A stretch of 64,000 bases of DNA from Plasmopara viticola (Eukaryota > Oomycota > Peronosporomycetes > Peronosporales > Peronosporaceae), in contig MBPM02000031.1 in assembly GCA_001695595.3 (NCBI GenBank), positions 310,001 through 374,000 of the forward strand, read 5' to 3'. Below, piece after piece: positions 1 through 13,400 of this stretch. The notes beneath the pieces are model-generated. The model was not told the origin of the DNA. It saw only the letters and a list, made by a program, of their open reading frames with translations, and searched no databases. Numbering within the stretch: position 1 is the stretch's first letter; each line of letters starts with the position of its first letter. The position numbers were made by a program, and so were the translations under genes.

Positions 1-2700
1 TACGCAAGGGTCGCATAAATCAGAGCCGCAAAACTTTCAATTACTGTCGGCAACCAGACCACCATGGTTGTCAAAGATGGACGCAGCTAACTTTTTTCCA
101 CTAGATCCTGAGAATGTTGCGTCACGACAAAGATATTGGAGCTGTCCTCGTCGTCAAACCCGAAAATCGGCCAATACATCGTAACACAAAATCATATGCC
201 TAAAACCTTTGTGACGGACATCCAAATTTTTGCCGTCTGAAAGCACCATATCACCGACCTTGGAGTCTTGGATAGGTCTATTTTTGTCGTGATCATACTT
301 CATATGTTCTTAAGCTTTGCTCATTCGGTCCTGTGCGATTTTGAGTTGAGTTCCTTGACGCAGAAAAAATCTTGCGCCAATTTTTTACTTTTCTATTTCT
401 GTATTTGATGCCACAACATCCGGCATCTTAAAAACGTTAGCCTTGATCGGTTTCAAACGGTGACATCTCAATCGTAAAGTAAACGCGTCGAATAAAGGCT
501 GTCTCAGCAAAATTCAATAGGTCATACCAATCATTCTGGACTGGATTGACTACACTCCGGAGGTACTTAAAAAAACGGTTAGTTTCTCCGTTTGCCCATC
601 AATTTGCGGCCTAAAAGCCGAAGCCAAAAGTGTGTTGCATTCCCACAGCAGACGCGATCGCTTACCATTGCTTGGATGTGAATTTGATACCTTAGTCGGA
701 CACAATGGCCTTTGACAAGTCATGGCCCTTCTGGCCCTTCAAAGTAATTGCAATATTGTTCGACGTTTTTGTAGCGAAAGTCATAGCCTTTCTGTTTAGT
801 GTTCAGCCATCACTATGATAGTGCCTGAGAAGCACTCCGCCTGCTTCTTTGGCTTGAGCACAGGTCATTCTGCGACAATCTTAACCATTCGGACGCCTTT
901 TTGTCAATAAATTCTCCGAGGAATGGACGCAGAAATGGCACCTTGTGAACCTAATTTAAAGTTGATGTTAAAGCCGAGACGTGGTCTGCAAATTCTTCAC
1001 TTTGCGTGAACACGTAGATGTCTTCAAAGTAGATTCTCATGACAACCTTTGAGCTTCAAAAGACTTTCTACGAAATCTGTTAGAGGCACCACAGTCCCTT
1101 GGGGGTGACTAGATGCATAGATCGATGATCTGGGATCAGAATAAGGAATAATAAAATATCCGACTCACGCAAATTAATCTAATATTAACCTCAAAGTAGG
1201 TCTATACGCGAAAACCAATGACTTTTGGATATGGTGTTAAAGGTGTCTGTATTGCGCGGCATCGGAATCGCTGACAAGATCGTTGCTAGATTAAGCTCAC
1301 AATATTTCGGCACAATGAGCTAATCTACAGATTCCTCGACAGAAAGCGTTAATGCCGATAAGGCAGACGTCTCGTGTCAAAATATTTACCTGCTTGAACC
1401 ATCTCTTTGGTCCTCATTTTAGTTGTCCTGTTCTGTTCAGGACTATATCGCCATTATTCGACGGATACCGGCTTGGCTTCAAGTCTGAGCAAAATTTTGT
1501 GCTGATGTTTTTCTTGTACTGGAAGTATCTTGTTACGAAGCTATATATAAATACATTCTCCACATGTTACGTAGCATTTAATACGGCGGATTATCTTTGA
1601 AAGAATTTATCCTTGATTCGAAGCGCTCGTCATTCTCGAAATCATGCGGGTTGACGATATAGACATCTTGAATGTTTTGTCGTGACGCAACATCATCAGG
1701 AACTAGTCTGAGAATTAGTTGCTTCATTTCTTGACGCCTATGGTGGTCTTGATGTCGATAGAAAATGAAAATCTTGCGGCTCTGCTATTAACGAGCCTTG
1801 CGTTGTGTAGCAGTCCAATTGGCCAGATATCAACTCAGTGGGTCAAGATGAATTTCTTCGTGGTGATCCGTGTTGATTCGAAGGCTTAGGCGTCCTGTAG
1901 TCCAGTTGATGAATCTTGCTCACGAAGCCACGTCACGCTGATGCTCCGAGATCGCGAGATGTTTAAACAATAATTCGATTCTATGCGTACTACTTAAACG
2001 TCTTGGCCGATCTACGGTTTAATCTACCGGAGTAATGGGTAACTTCAAAATTGAAGGTTATTGCAATGGCCTATTGAAGAGTATTCAGGTTTTTCTTTTT
2101 GAACTTCGTGGGATTTCGAAGTCCTTGGGCCTGAAGCGTGCGCGCAGTCGGCTTTTGAACAGTGCCCACGTCTTGTGCACGATTATGCGCTCGCAGTCAG
2201 CTATAAAAGGCATGGTAATAATAAGCGCAAAAAATGGTTGGGGATAAAGTCCGACGACTCTGTTGTCATCAAGTGGCACTTATTGGCGTGGTAAACTTCG
2301 TTCCGAAGATCCATACTTGAATATCTTCGTTAAACCACCGTCCATAGTCAGGAGGTTTTTTTTTCTTCTTCCCGTCTTTTAAAACAACGAGAGACCCAGG
2401 CGCTAATTAGCATGTTGCATTTGGATTCGTACTTAAGCTTGCTCATGGGTTTAAGATTGCTGTTATTGCTAAGTAAGATTCACCATTAGTTGCGAAGGTC
2501 TTGACCTGTTGCTATAGAAGGAGTTAGACAAGTCTGACCGGTGGAGTCTGCTTGGCCATTGGCACTAGCCGAATTGGCGTTTGTGAACTTGAGAGCGACA
2601 ATGTCCGTCAAGTTATAGTGATGTCGGAAGCACTTATCCTGCTCTGTTGAAGAGGCCTTGGTTTTGGAGATAGGCACTGAGCCGGATAAACGTTTTGTCG
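1..2700 (-). mobile_element. Degenerate Ty3/gypsy retrotransposon, gag-pol remnant
   Basis: Minus-strand frames, broken by many stops and frameshifts, carry Ty3/gypsy landmarks in the expected order. A gag-like piece (RARFRPKDFE) lies near 2110-2160. Reverse transcriptase follows at about 1330-990, with SKSHWFSRIDL near 1195-1230 and a catalytic-site relic YFEDIYVFTQS at 1001-1037, where the usual YxDD has become YFED. Integrase follows at about 900-190, with RPQIDGQTEKL near 579-615 and the C-terminal part KVGDMVLSDGKNLDV near 215-270. There is little room between the reverse transcriptase and integrase, so most of the RNase H is probably deleted. The left end runs off the window and no LTR was identified. 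It is clearly inactive. Family assignment rests on motif recognition; the exact borders are guesses. Confidence 0.75.
2085..2279 (-). pseudogene. Gag fragment of the Ty3/gypsy remnant
   Basis: This 64-codon open stretch contains KSRLRARFRPKDFEIP, which resembles the conserved gag segment of oomycete Ty3/gypsy elements. It lies upstream, in minus-strand sense, of the reverse transcriptase pieces, as gag should. It is a fragment without its own start or function. Confidence 0.5.
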
Positions 2701-3899
2701 GGCTGTATTTGTTGGGCTTCTAAGCGCTTTTTGTATAATTTGGCTTCTTGATTCTCAAGAACAAATGGTAAACTAGTCAAATTTGAGTATAGGCTCTATA
2801 TACAAATGGATAGAGTGGTCTAATGAGCCTATCAAAAAGTTTTTGATTATGCTGCAATCGGCTGTTAGGATTTTCAGTAATGTCGTGTACTCAAATTTTG
2901 GCATTTTAATCCTTATGATCAAATTTTTGCCTCTGATAAGTTGGACGATTTTAGCTATTTCAATATTGTACGCCTCAAGTCTTTTCAAAGCTTGTCTAGC
3001 ACCTTCTTATGGCTCGTTAGAAACTCAGTGCTAAATTAAAGACTCTCGAGTCATTCGTTTTCCCATACAACGAAGACGAACGAACCAGCTCATTGATAAC
3101 GAATGTAGATCAACCAAAGCACAATGGATAATTGTATGAGAATTCTTTTCCGTGTTTTTAGCAGCGAGACAGAAATCTTACAAAAGGTGAGCGCATTTGG
3201 CCCCATACTAATGGTGGAAGGTCCGGATGTCTCACCAGACTCGCCTTCAACCACACACGCCAATCTGTGAACGTTAAACTAGTGCTGAAAAGACTACCCT
3301 TTGTATTCTAGTACTCTCCACTATTTTGTTCGTTCTAGCAATCACAGGATGCCTTGCTTCCTAATATTAAAATACGAGCAACCTTGCCTAACACTCACAA
3401 GTTTAACACGACAAGAGCTACTATGTAGTACAGCGAAGGAGGGGTCAGTCGGCGGACGAGACTTGGGTGGCGAGCTGGGCGAAGTCGCGAAAGGAGGGGA
3501 AGTGTTACTTGCTTAAAGAGAATTGAGAAGCGATGTTAATAGAGAGCTCTAACGAATTTTCGTTTTGCTACAATATAATTGGTGACTCCCAGCAATCTAC
3601 TCTACCGTCCTACAGGCTATTCTTCTTTTTGTTCCGTCTGGCTTTAAACTTTTCCTGGATTATTTCTAACCAATAAAGTTTCTTGTGATCTGATGATAAT
3701 GGAACATCTGGACCTTGCTTCTGGTCTGACACTATGCAATCACCCATTCCTGAGTATGGTACCAAAGAATCAAAGAATGTAACGATATGATGTAATGACC
3801 ATTTTCGGCAAAGCAGTAGGTGACGACAGATACGTCACAAATTCTCTTTTCAAAAAGATGTTTCATTAAAACGAAGAGGCTCACCTTATTTATCTCCCG
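2701..3899. other. No gene seen; probably old repeat DNA
   Basis: Only short open frames occur here, on both strands, and none has a recognisable domain. The stretch lies between two minus-strand gypsy remnants and may contain their LTRs, but I could not delimit any terminal repeat by eye. Confidence 0.4.
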
Positions 3900-5520
3900 A
3901 TAGAGGTTGATGTCTCCAGAACTCTACTTAAGATTTTTGCGATGCTACCGAGTGGCCTCCTCTTGGTTCCACCAAGCCACCAACTTTGTACTGTAGTTTG
4001 CCCTTGTACTTCAAGTGTCCGATCACAGCTTCAACCGGTTATCTCTCGGAGCCATCGGACATCATGTCCTTTAGAGCCTTGCCGACGCTTGGGGTCCTTG
4101 CGATGCAACTTAAACAATGAATTATGGAACACTGGATGCAGCTCAAATCTCTTCGATAATCCCAACTCACAGGATTCTTCGCAAAACTCTCTTCAGGATC
4201 AGTAAAGGGCCAGCTTTTCCGGGCGCGAGTTTATTTGACTGAGCAAAACCTTTGGGACGGATATCCAACTTTTTGCAGTCCGAAAGCACCAAGTCGCCAA
4301 CCTGAAAGTCTTGGACAAGTCAATTTTTGTCGTAGTTGTCCTTCATGCGTTCTTGTTCTTTACTTAACCGGTCCTGTGCAACCTCATGTAAAGATCTTGA
4401 CGCAGTAAAGTCTTCTAACCTGAAAATGCAAATTGTAATATTCTGGATCTGATGCCACCTTGTCCGGCAAATAAAGAATAAATCTTATATCCGCTTCGAG
4501 CGGTGGTATTTCAATCGTAGAGTGAACAAGTCGACTATAAGCTATTTCAGCCAAATGCAAAAAATACCTCAATCATTTTGTGTTCGATTGACGACACTCC
4601 GAAGTTAATCTCCGAATAAATGGTATGTTCTTTTTGTTTGTCCATTTGTTTGTGTCTTTACAGCTGAAGCCAAGTCGTGTGGCATTTCCACAGCAGACTC
4701 GACTGCTTTCCATTACTCGGTGTCTCGGTCGGACACAATGGTCTTCAACATCTCACGGTCATCCATGTATTTCTCTATGAAGATTCCGCAGTATCGTCCG
4801 TTGTCTTTGAAGCGAAGAAAACAGCTCTTTTTGTCAAGCGATCAACAATCATCATGACGTCATTGAAATTGCTTTTGATTTTATTTAAAGACACGATGAA
4901 GTCCATTATAGCGTCAAATTATCTACCTCTTGGATCATCCAGAGACTAAAGTAATCCTCGAGGTTTAATTTACATAGACTTGTCGCGACGACACACTTCG
5001 CAAGCGTTGACATAGCGCTGGATGTACTTCGTCAGTTTTGGCCAGCAGTACTTTTGGCGAAGGGATCTGGGAGACTTGCCGATTCAAATTTAATATTACG
5101 CATTTTTTTGAAATCTTAATCGCTTGTCATAGAACCTCATCTTCGCCCGTTTATCTATGTATCAACCACGATGTTAGTGACACCGAAAACAAATTCACTG
5201 GAACAATCGTTAAATTAAGCTCATCAAATCATCGAGCTCCTCTTAATTCTGTTGTCTTATGCGTCCGAATCATCTCAATCTTATTACAATCCGTTTCGAA
5301 CGTGAATGATCGATCGAAAACATAATCACGCCATCTTAAAAGCGCATACATGATTGCAAGTGGCTCTTTCTCACGGACAGGAAAGATTGACTCAGCTGGT
5401 TTCATCTTCCGACCGATAAAATCAATTAGCTGCTACAGCTTTCTTGCCTTTTGAAACAAGACTCCCTCGATCGCGAAAATTGAGGCGTTCGTTCGTATAC
5501 CAAATTGTTCAAGAAATTCG
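3900..5520 (-). mobile_element. Second Ty3/gypsy remnant (RNase H-integrase)
   Basis: Read on the minus strand from about 5500 down, this shows the RNase H segment FPVREKEPLAIMYAL near 5340-5390. The integrase zinc-finger piece YVNACEVCRRDKS follows near 4985-5020, then the core segment VMMIVDRLTKRAVFF near 4820-4870. HSTIEIPPLEAD lies near 4480-4520, and the C-terminal segment VGDLVLSDCKKLDIRPKG at about 4240-4310. Stops and frame changes interrupt all of it. The stretch 4240-4700 is visibly homologous to about 210-700 of the first remnant and in the same orientation. These are therefore two diverged copies of one family, or of sister families. No LTRs or target-site duplication were found. 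Confidence 0.75.
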
Positions 5521-5621
5521 GTAGACAAAGTGAACAGCTTGTAATTCCGGTATTTCTAATTTTTAATTAATTAGAAGAGGTCAGTATAACACGTATATAT
5601 TTCTCTGGCAAATTGCCAACC

Positions 5622-5635
5622 CAATCATTCATTCT
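5622..5635 (+). promoter_or_regulatory. Inr-like start-site motif upstream of the helicase
   Basis: The sequence CAATCATTCATTCT lies 24-37 bases before the ATG at 5659. It resembles the oomycete initiator (TCAYT-type core). A nearly identical core, TTTCATTCTAAAA, precedes the copine start, which supports both assignments. It is inferred from motif and position only. Confidence 0.4.
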
Positions 5636-5658
5636 AAAGCGACTGCCTGCTCACCATC

Positions 5659-7215
5659 ATGAGTGTCCTGTTCGGTAAGCGTCGTCCAAAGGTGCCCGAC
5701 AAGGAATGCAAGCCTAAAGTTGATTCGTCTAAGGATTCTGATGGCAACGACAACAGTGAAATAATTACACAAATTGACAAAGGGGTGGTGGAGAATGCGG
5801 GTAATCTGCTCATATCGTTCTTAAACCTTGGCGTGGACCCTTGGCTGGTCAAACGCTGCGAATTACTGGGCATCCGCCATCCTACTCCTGTTCAGGCACA
5901 GTGTATCCCTCCCATTCTTTCTGGACGCGACGTCATTGGCTGCGCACAGACTGGAAGTGGCAAGACGGCGGCGTTTGCCCTACCCATTCTACACACGCTG
6001 AGCAAGGACCCGTACGGTCCCTACGCTCTAATACTGACTCCCACGAGAGAGCTCGCATTTCAGATTGCAGACCAGTTTAACGCCTTTGGAAGCTCGATGG
6101 CTGTGCGCTGTGCTGTGATCATCGGAGGCGGTGACATGCTCAAACAGTCGCTGACCTTACAACAGCGTCCACACATTATCGTAGCCACTCCAGGTCGATT
6201 CCACGACCATCTGCTGCGTGCAGAACCGCCCAATATATCGCTAGTCAAGTACGTAGTCCTCGACGAAGCTGATCGATTACTGGACGTTTCTTTTGCCAAA
6301 GATCTACGTTTTATTTTTGATAAACTGCCGGCAAAGCGTCAGACATTGCTATTCTCCGCGACGATGACAGCAAATTTAGATCGCCTCGAGCAGACTGCGC
6401 TTTTAAACGACGCGTTTCGTTTCGATGCGACGCCCAGCATCAAGACGGTGGCGACGCTCAAGCAGTTTTATCTACTCGTTCCAGCACAGGTTAAGATGAC
6501 GTACCTCATGTACTTGATGAAAAGGCTTGATCCGACGGAGGAGGAAGAAATTGATGAGCCACCCAAGCGCAAGGTACTCAAGAGTCAAAAAGGAAAGAAA
6601 AACCGACATTTGGAAAAGCTGTTTGATGCAACGTTGTCATCTAAGCGTCAAGTGCGCTCGATGATGATCTTTGTAGCAACGTGCAAGATGTGTGAGCTGG
6701 TAGGCGAGATGGGCCATGAAATCGGCATTGAATGTGTGACGCTGCATTCGATCATGTCACAGAATCGACGTCTGGCGGCGTTAGGTAAGTTTAAGAGCGG
6801 GCTTAGTCACATTCTCATTAGTACAGACGTCGCAAGTCGTGGACTGGACATTCCAGAGGTGGACGTCGTGCTTAACTTTGACCTGCCTCGAGACGCGGAT
6901 GATTATATTCACCGTGTGGGTCGTACGGCTCGTGCTGGTCGCAGTGGTCAAGCCATTTCCCTGGTAACACAACACGACATTGAGCTATTGCAAAACATTG
7001 AAGACAAAGTGGGCAAAAAGATGGACGACTACGAGTCCGAGGCACCTGAGAAGAAGGTGCTTAAATTACTAAATGACGTGACCACTGCTTCACGTATCGC
7101 AAAAATGAAGCTCACTGAGCGCGGTTTTGACGATAAGGTGCAAGCTCGCAAAGTCAAACGGCAGGAGCAGCAGAGCAATCGGAATGCCAAAAAACACAAA
7201 AAAAACACCAACTAG
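5659..7215 (+). CDS. DEAD-box ATP-dependent RNA helicase, DDX49/Dbp8 type
   Basis: This intronless gene encodes 518 residues with the full set of DEAD-box helicase motifs. The Q motif lies at about 54-80, motif I AQTGSGKT at 96-103, Ia PTREL at 128-132 and Ib TPGR at 177-180. Motif II DEAD is at 202-205, III SAT at 233-235, V TDVASRGLDIP from 389 and VI HRVGRTARAGR from 418. The wording around the Q motif (LGIRHPTPVQAQCIP) and SKDPYGPYALILTPTREL matches the DDX49/Dbp8 branch. Members of that branch are nucleolar helicases acting in small-subunit pre-rRNA processing. A charged insertion at about 292-330 lies between the two RecA domains, and the C-terminus is lysine-rich. The ATG at 5659 is the first of the frame and follows an Inr-like motif. 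The gene converges with the HECT gene downstream. Confidence 0.93.
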   Translation: MSVLFGKRRPKVPDKECKPKVDSSKDSDGNDNSEIITQIDKGVVENAGNLLISFLNLGVDPWLVKRCELLGIRHPTPVQAQCIPPILSGRDVIGCAQTGSGKTAAFALPILHTLSKDPYGPYALILTPTRELAFQIADQFNAFGSSMAVRCAVIIGGGDMLKQSLTLQQRPHIIVATPGRFHDHLLRAEPPNISLVKYVVLDEADRLLDVSFAKDLRFIFDKLPAKRQTLLFSATMTANLDRLEQTALLNDAFRFDATPSIKTVATLKQFYLLVPAQVKMTYLMYLMKRLDPTEEEEIDEPPKRKVLKSQKGKKNRHLEKLFDATLSSKRQVRSMMIFVATCKMCELVGEMGHEIGIECVTLHSIMSQNRRLAALGKFKSGLSHILISTDVASRGLDIPEVDVVLNFDLPRDADDYIHRVGRTARAGRSGQAISLVTQHDIELLQNIEDKVGKKMDDYESEAPEKKVLKLLNDVTTASRIAKMKLTERGFDDKVQARKVKRQEQQSNRNAKKHKKNTN

Positions 7216-7469
7216 CAGATAGATAAGCTATAGTTAGAGGCCATTCTGACGCCGACGTGGAGTTTAGTGTATTGCTGTTGTTCCCCAGCTCCTACTACTT
7301 ATACAATGGAAGCTAAAGGTTCCAGGTTGTTTTTAAAATACACGAATACTGGCCGACGGACGAGCAAGGCTTGTATTTGCCTTCGAAGTTCACACTCGTC
7401 GCGTATTCTTTCGACACACACAAACGGCAAAACTTTCTGTGTCAATATGTACTACGCCACCGTTCAAAA

Positions 7470-10400
7470 TTAGATTCGAAGCTGAACGATCGGGTTGATA
7501 TCCGTCCACCCTGTCATTTCTGTGTCAGCAAGCCGAAAGTCGCCATCCATTTCAACGCAATTGCGCACAGCGTACAAGATTTGATTGCGACAGATTTCAT
7601 CACTAGAATAGCGGGGAAGCTGAAGTGCAAAGAAGCACGTGTGAGACCTTGGCATCTGCGAGTCCATCCAACCTTGACTTGTACCTGCTGCATTGGATGA
7701 GCCATTCGCATCTTCGGACGGGGCAAGCGCTTGGATCTTAAACTTTTGATGAAATTCTGCCGAACCCAAAGGCAGCCGTGAACGCGCCCAAACAAATCGC
7801 AGAAAAGCTCGTTTGTCCTCCAATTCGAAACTCTCCAAGACACGCCAGAACCGCTGAATAAAGTCGTCATTCAGTGACAAATCTTCATCGTACTCGGTAT
7901 TTTCTTGCAACAATTTAATGTCAATTTCCGACGCGCCACACATGCGTTTTTCAAGCTCTGTGCACGTTAAAAGGGCCAATGCAGAGACTGGCAGGATGGA
8001 GTGTAAACCCTGCTTTACTAGATTCATTACATCTTTACTCTCTTGAAGACGCGCTTGAAGCATCAAATCAATATACTCTTTCAAATTGGCCAATGTCACA
8101 GCCGTGTTGGCACCGTCTTCAATCAATTCAACAATTTGTCCATCTGAAAGAACAGTTGTAAAGACTAGATCCATGGCTTCAAGCTCCTCGTCCAACTTGC
8201 GCGTCGTGACCACGTCTTGACGTTGAGAGTTATCCAACATACCTTGCAGCGTCTTCCACAACGAAAAGGCGACAAAGTCAATTTCTTGCAAGCTTTCAAG
8301 TGCACTCTCGAGATTCAAATCGTCTTCAGCCACGAGCTGTTTCCACACTGACATTGCAAAATCGAGACGAACACACACACGAGTGCGTAGACAAATGCCA
8401 ATCATTTGCCCAAGAAAGAAAAACATTTTAGAATAGAGCTCACGTTCCTCTTCTGCGCATTCACATGCCGTGGTACCACCAACTGTAGACTTGTTGAGAG
8501 TCGCACCATTCAGTACAAATTTCTCACGATTGGCTCCGACACCGTTTCGCCAATTCGGACAAGGTAAGAAGAAGGGCAAGATACACGCTACATTAGTGTC
8601 TTGTTTCATTGACGTACGGTCAAGCCCTCCAATTCTAACACGGTTCACTTTCGATTCTCCACTGTCTTCACTTTCGAGTACCTGAAGCATCTGCAACTCT
8701 GCGAAAAACTGAGAAAAAAACTCTCGGTATGGACCCCCATAGTCATCCACCCCTTCACCTTCAAATTTGACTTTAAAACTACGCAATTGACCGTCGTCCA
8801 TTGGATGCGAATAGACCATACGAAGTGTTTGTACGGGTAGGAAGTAAAGTTCTTCAAATGATTGACCAAAGAGGGACGTGAACAGACTGCTCACACTTCC
8901 TTGGTGGCGCTTAGCTGTTGCTGCTTTCATTCGATTTACTTGGAGCTGCGGCAAGTCTTCTGGATAATCGTACTCATCTTCAGATTTCGATGGAGAATGA
9001 GCTGTTCGCTCCATCAAAGACGTCCAGAAAGAATTTTTCACACACACAAAGATACTACCACGACATTGCGAGAGTAGACGACATGGCAGCGAGTCCGATG
9101 TTGGTGAGAAATAGTGCCATGTTAGGTCGAAAAACGGCAGAGCGCGACTAAAGTACGTGTTGGCAAACCGCAAAATGGCAAAGCGGGCGACAATCATTTT
9201 CTCACTTTTCTCACGGGGCATGGCTAGTACAGTGGCAATCGATGTCAGCTCTGAATTGGCAGTCTTTTCAGAAAATAAATCTAGGAGCTCGCGTGGTGTC
9301 AAATTCCACGGGTGTATCCGTGATATTTCACAAAAGTCATTGACGACAGTCACCATTTCACGATCCGCTGCAATCGTCCAAGAGGAATGCTCTCCAAACT
9401 CCACAAGGTCTTTTTGAGAAAGGGTAAATTGATTTAAGAAAGTCTCCGCGATCGCTCGGTCTAAATCACTGGTGATGTCTGGCCTGGAGCTATTCGAGCT
9501 CAAATGAGCTAAGGAATTGGGCGACGTAGTTGTTGGCATTGTTAAAGGATGGAATTTTGTCGGATGAAAGAACCATGCTCCAGGTTCCTTGTCCACATCA
9601 ACCCAAAGTCGTCCATTAGCAATCCCCAAGACTGTCGCATTTCCACGAGGTGTGCGGACACGATCTTCGGGAAAAAACCCAGCTTTTTCACAGGTTTTTC
9701 GCGTTACGTCTACCCAAAGAGACTTGCCTGCTCGCGTCGTCACAAACTTTTTGGTACCATGGAGCCACTCTAAAGTCATGGTAAACGCCGCAGCAGTTAA
9801 TGTGGGACGCATAGGTGTGTTGCTTATCCAATTGGACATTAGCTCACAAACTGTCAGGCAATCTTCAACATTTGCATTCTCCTCCTCACCAGTGCATAAA
9901 ATATTGCTCTCGCTACTGCCACTGCTGCTGATATAGCTATCTTGAATAAATGAAACCTTTTGATGCTTTGAATATAATGCAACGCCAGGACAGACTTCTC
10001 CGACCACATTATCAAAGGCCACACCCAACTCCACGCCGTTTTTACTAAAAGAGAGTTCTCCTCTTTCACAGTCTAAGCGCATGCCAAGACAATCGCCTTC
10101 AAGAAATGCCTCTCCATACGCTCGAACTCGATTGCGTTGGTAGTAGAGTGCTTTGTCCCCAATAAAACCCCACGATTGATCATCTGCTCCAAGAAAAGAA
10201 TTGATACTTGCTTGTCGAGCTGCTACTCCAACAAAAAGGTATGGAGAATTCGACTTTTCAATGCGAACTGACCACGAGTGGATTCCAGTCGAAAACCCTA
10301 CTGTCGAACACGCTGTAGTCCAAATCTCATTGCCACAGTATAACACACTTCGATCGTCGTCGGAAAACTTCAATACACTACTACGGCTTCGTTTGCGATC

Positions 10401-13400
10401 AAATTGCAACGAATTTCCTTCACTTTGCTGCTGAAAAGATACCGACGACCGAGTAACTTCTTTTAAGCCTGACGGTATTGTTTCGTGATAGTCATCAGTG
10501 AGCTTTTGTAAAATAATTAAGAGTTCAATGTGGCCCAGAAGATACTGCGAGAATAGCAGTCTGCTTTGAATTAATTCACGGCTATGCCGCAGTTTGGCAG
10601 CACTCATGAAATCTTGGACAATCAATTGCGAGTCTATAACGACGTTTTGGTCATGCGTGTTTGAAAGTGTTAGCACACGACTAATTGTCCGAAGCACAAC
10701 TAGCTTTACCGGAAGATTTGTCGTGCAAAGGCAACATCGTAGACGGCGTACGATATTTTTCACGTAGTCGAGAGAAAACGATGACCATGAGTTTTGCGAA
10801 CCAGTCAATAGCAAATCGAGAAGCCAAACGACAAGTTCAATGCCTGGCTCCTGCGCTGCAAGATTGTCAAAGCGGACGAGACTTCGATGTGTCCACAAAG
10901 TTGCTTCGTAAATTTTCTCTGTCGCTGCCGTTTCGAGCTGTTCTAGACAAAACTCAAACGTAGTCGAAGCAATAATAGCCGGCTCCTGTTCGATGAAGAA
11001 GTGATACGCTTTTGAAAACACTTGATTGATGGATAATTCCTGCTGCTGCGTTAAATTTTTCAAAGTAATTGCAAATTGATCGCCACGGAACACAACGAGT
11101 TTCAGCAGTTTTAACCATTGTTTATACGAGATCCAACATTGGAGTGATGCCACACCACACCGCAAAGACGCCGTTTGATGCAGTAAAGTCACTACACACT
11201 GACGAGCATACAAAAGAGACAAGGTGTTTTCCAAAGTCCAAAGCTTCTTAACAAGGTCCTTTAAATCCAAGCGCCTGATTTCAGTCTGGAATTCTTCACA
11301 TAGAATCTCGGATGCATTATCTAAATCAGGGTGAGAGGAATTACGTGGTGATTTTTCATCCTTTTCTACCGATTCATCTTTCCATGAACGCATGAATGAC
11401 GATTTAGTATTTGAAAGAAATCCGCCCTCTTCAAAGGGGAAATACATTTCACCAAACACTTTTCGTCCCGTCTCTTTATCGCTTAGTATGGGAACAGCAA
11501 CAGTTTGTTGTAGACTCATAGAGTCAGATGTAGGCTGCGAATCACTCTCCGTTTCGCCATTGTTCGTCCAAGAAGCTGGATGAAACCAAGTGTGTGAGAT
11601 ATTGAGGGAGTGAAGCTGAGGCTGGTCATTTGGTACAACCTCGCTGGGAGCGACATCGTCTACTTCTTCTTCAAACCGAGAACAAGCTCGGCCTTGATTT
11701 AGCTCCTTGTCTAATTTCGACTGCACTTTACTCAGGTATTCAAGATTGTCAACAATCCAAGCTGACGCATTCACAATGTCATTTTCTGTCTGTTTTAGTG
11801 CCAGTACGCACCAATCTTCAGGAAATCCCATGAGCATGAGCTCTTCCACGAACTCACTGCGACTTTCTTCCGCATCTTCATCCTCATCCTCCTCATCATT
11901 CCCATCCTTTTCCTCAAAGCTTCCATTCATATCCTCCCCTTCATCGTCCTCGTCATTAGCTTCTGAGTGATCCCAAGTCTCCTCGGTCTGTCCAAAATTT
12001 TCTTCTTCGTCATCGTCCACTCTTTCAGAAGAGATCAAAAAATCTTTATATCTTGACGTATCCAACACTTGTCTTTCTCTACTTGAATCTCGTACAAATG
12101 TCGTACTTCCTTGCTCCACCATATCGCCACCACCTTCTTCAAAGTTATTCACATTTGCCAATTCAGCTTCTCCTTCGTTCCCAAATTCAACCAATGCAAC
12201 GTAAACTTCGTGACGAAGAGCATTCACACGCTTTTCAACTTGACAAAGTGTCATGTGTTTGCAATTACTGTCTTCACGGATCGCAACCTCAATTAAAAAT
12301 GCAAGTAAAGATGGTTTTGCAAGCAGTGCATCCACTCCTGCGTCGGTGCCAGCCACTTGAGCTAAAAGCCTTAACAGCATCCAGCCATCACGTATGGAGT
12401 TGACGTCACGACCCGATATTTTGTCACGTGGCCAGACAGTACCTTTTGTGCTATAAACGTCAGGAAGCACCTCGGCCGCCTTATCAACCAATGCATTCAA
12501 AACTGTGCTACCTTCCTTTCGTGACGCAATTTCGTAGATTAAACTTGGATCCGTTCCACGAAATTTGGTCATCGAAGCTGGATTAAACTCGTCAATATTT
12601 ACCTTTGTTATACAAACGTTGGCATTCGAGCTGAACACTTTGTCGTACCACGTTAAATTGCTCCAGTCTTCGTGTGCAATCTCACGTTTAGATTGATCAA
12701 TTTGAACATGTGCTAATGTGTCGCCAACTTGTGGTGAAGGTTTGATCTCGGATGGAGCTTCAAGCGAAAGCACGTGGGCGAGATCTCTCGATCCTCGCAT
12801 TTCTACTGTGAGCCCTGGTCGCAAGAATTCGGCGCCTCCATTCAAAAAATAAAGGCACCCTACAGATTCTACGCATTTAACTGTTGTGATATGAAGAGTG
12901 TGCTTTCCAAATTGAACAAGGAGCTTTTCAGGATGGTTTGATTCCACTTGAGAATTTGAGAAATGTTGGAAGGTATTCGAAAAAGTCCTGATTATGCATT
13001 GACTCCACGTCGCATTTGAACACCGAAACAGCTGCTGTAAGAGATGATTGAGCTCGTTTGCTAGCATTGAGCTCTGATGCTTGGATGTCTGATAGTGACT
13101 CTCAATGTCGCTCTGTAGCTCTACCTCTTGATTTACCTGATCTTGAGCATCGAGCGAAAATTGGTTGCCATGAATACCCTGAGCTACCATCAACGTCCAT
13201 GGCACCACTGCTGCATCACTATTAGGTTCACACGACGAACATTTATACAAGCAAAACCCAATGATTCGAATAATTTGTTGCACAAAGATATCGTCACACG
13301 TATAAAATCCAAAGCTATGCAAGTTCAGTGGCGTTAACTCTTGTACAAGCACTTTTGACGCTCTAAATGGACTTTCAAGGGGTAGCAAGGAGCAAAGTAC

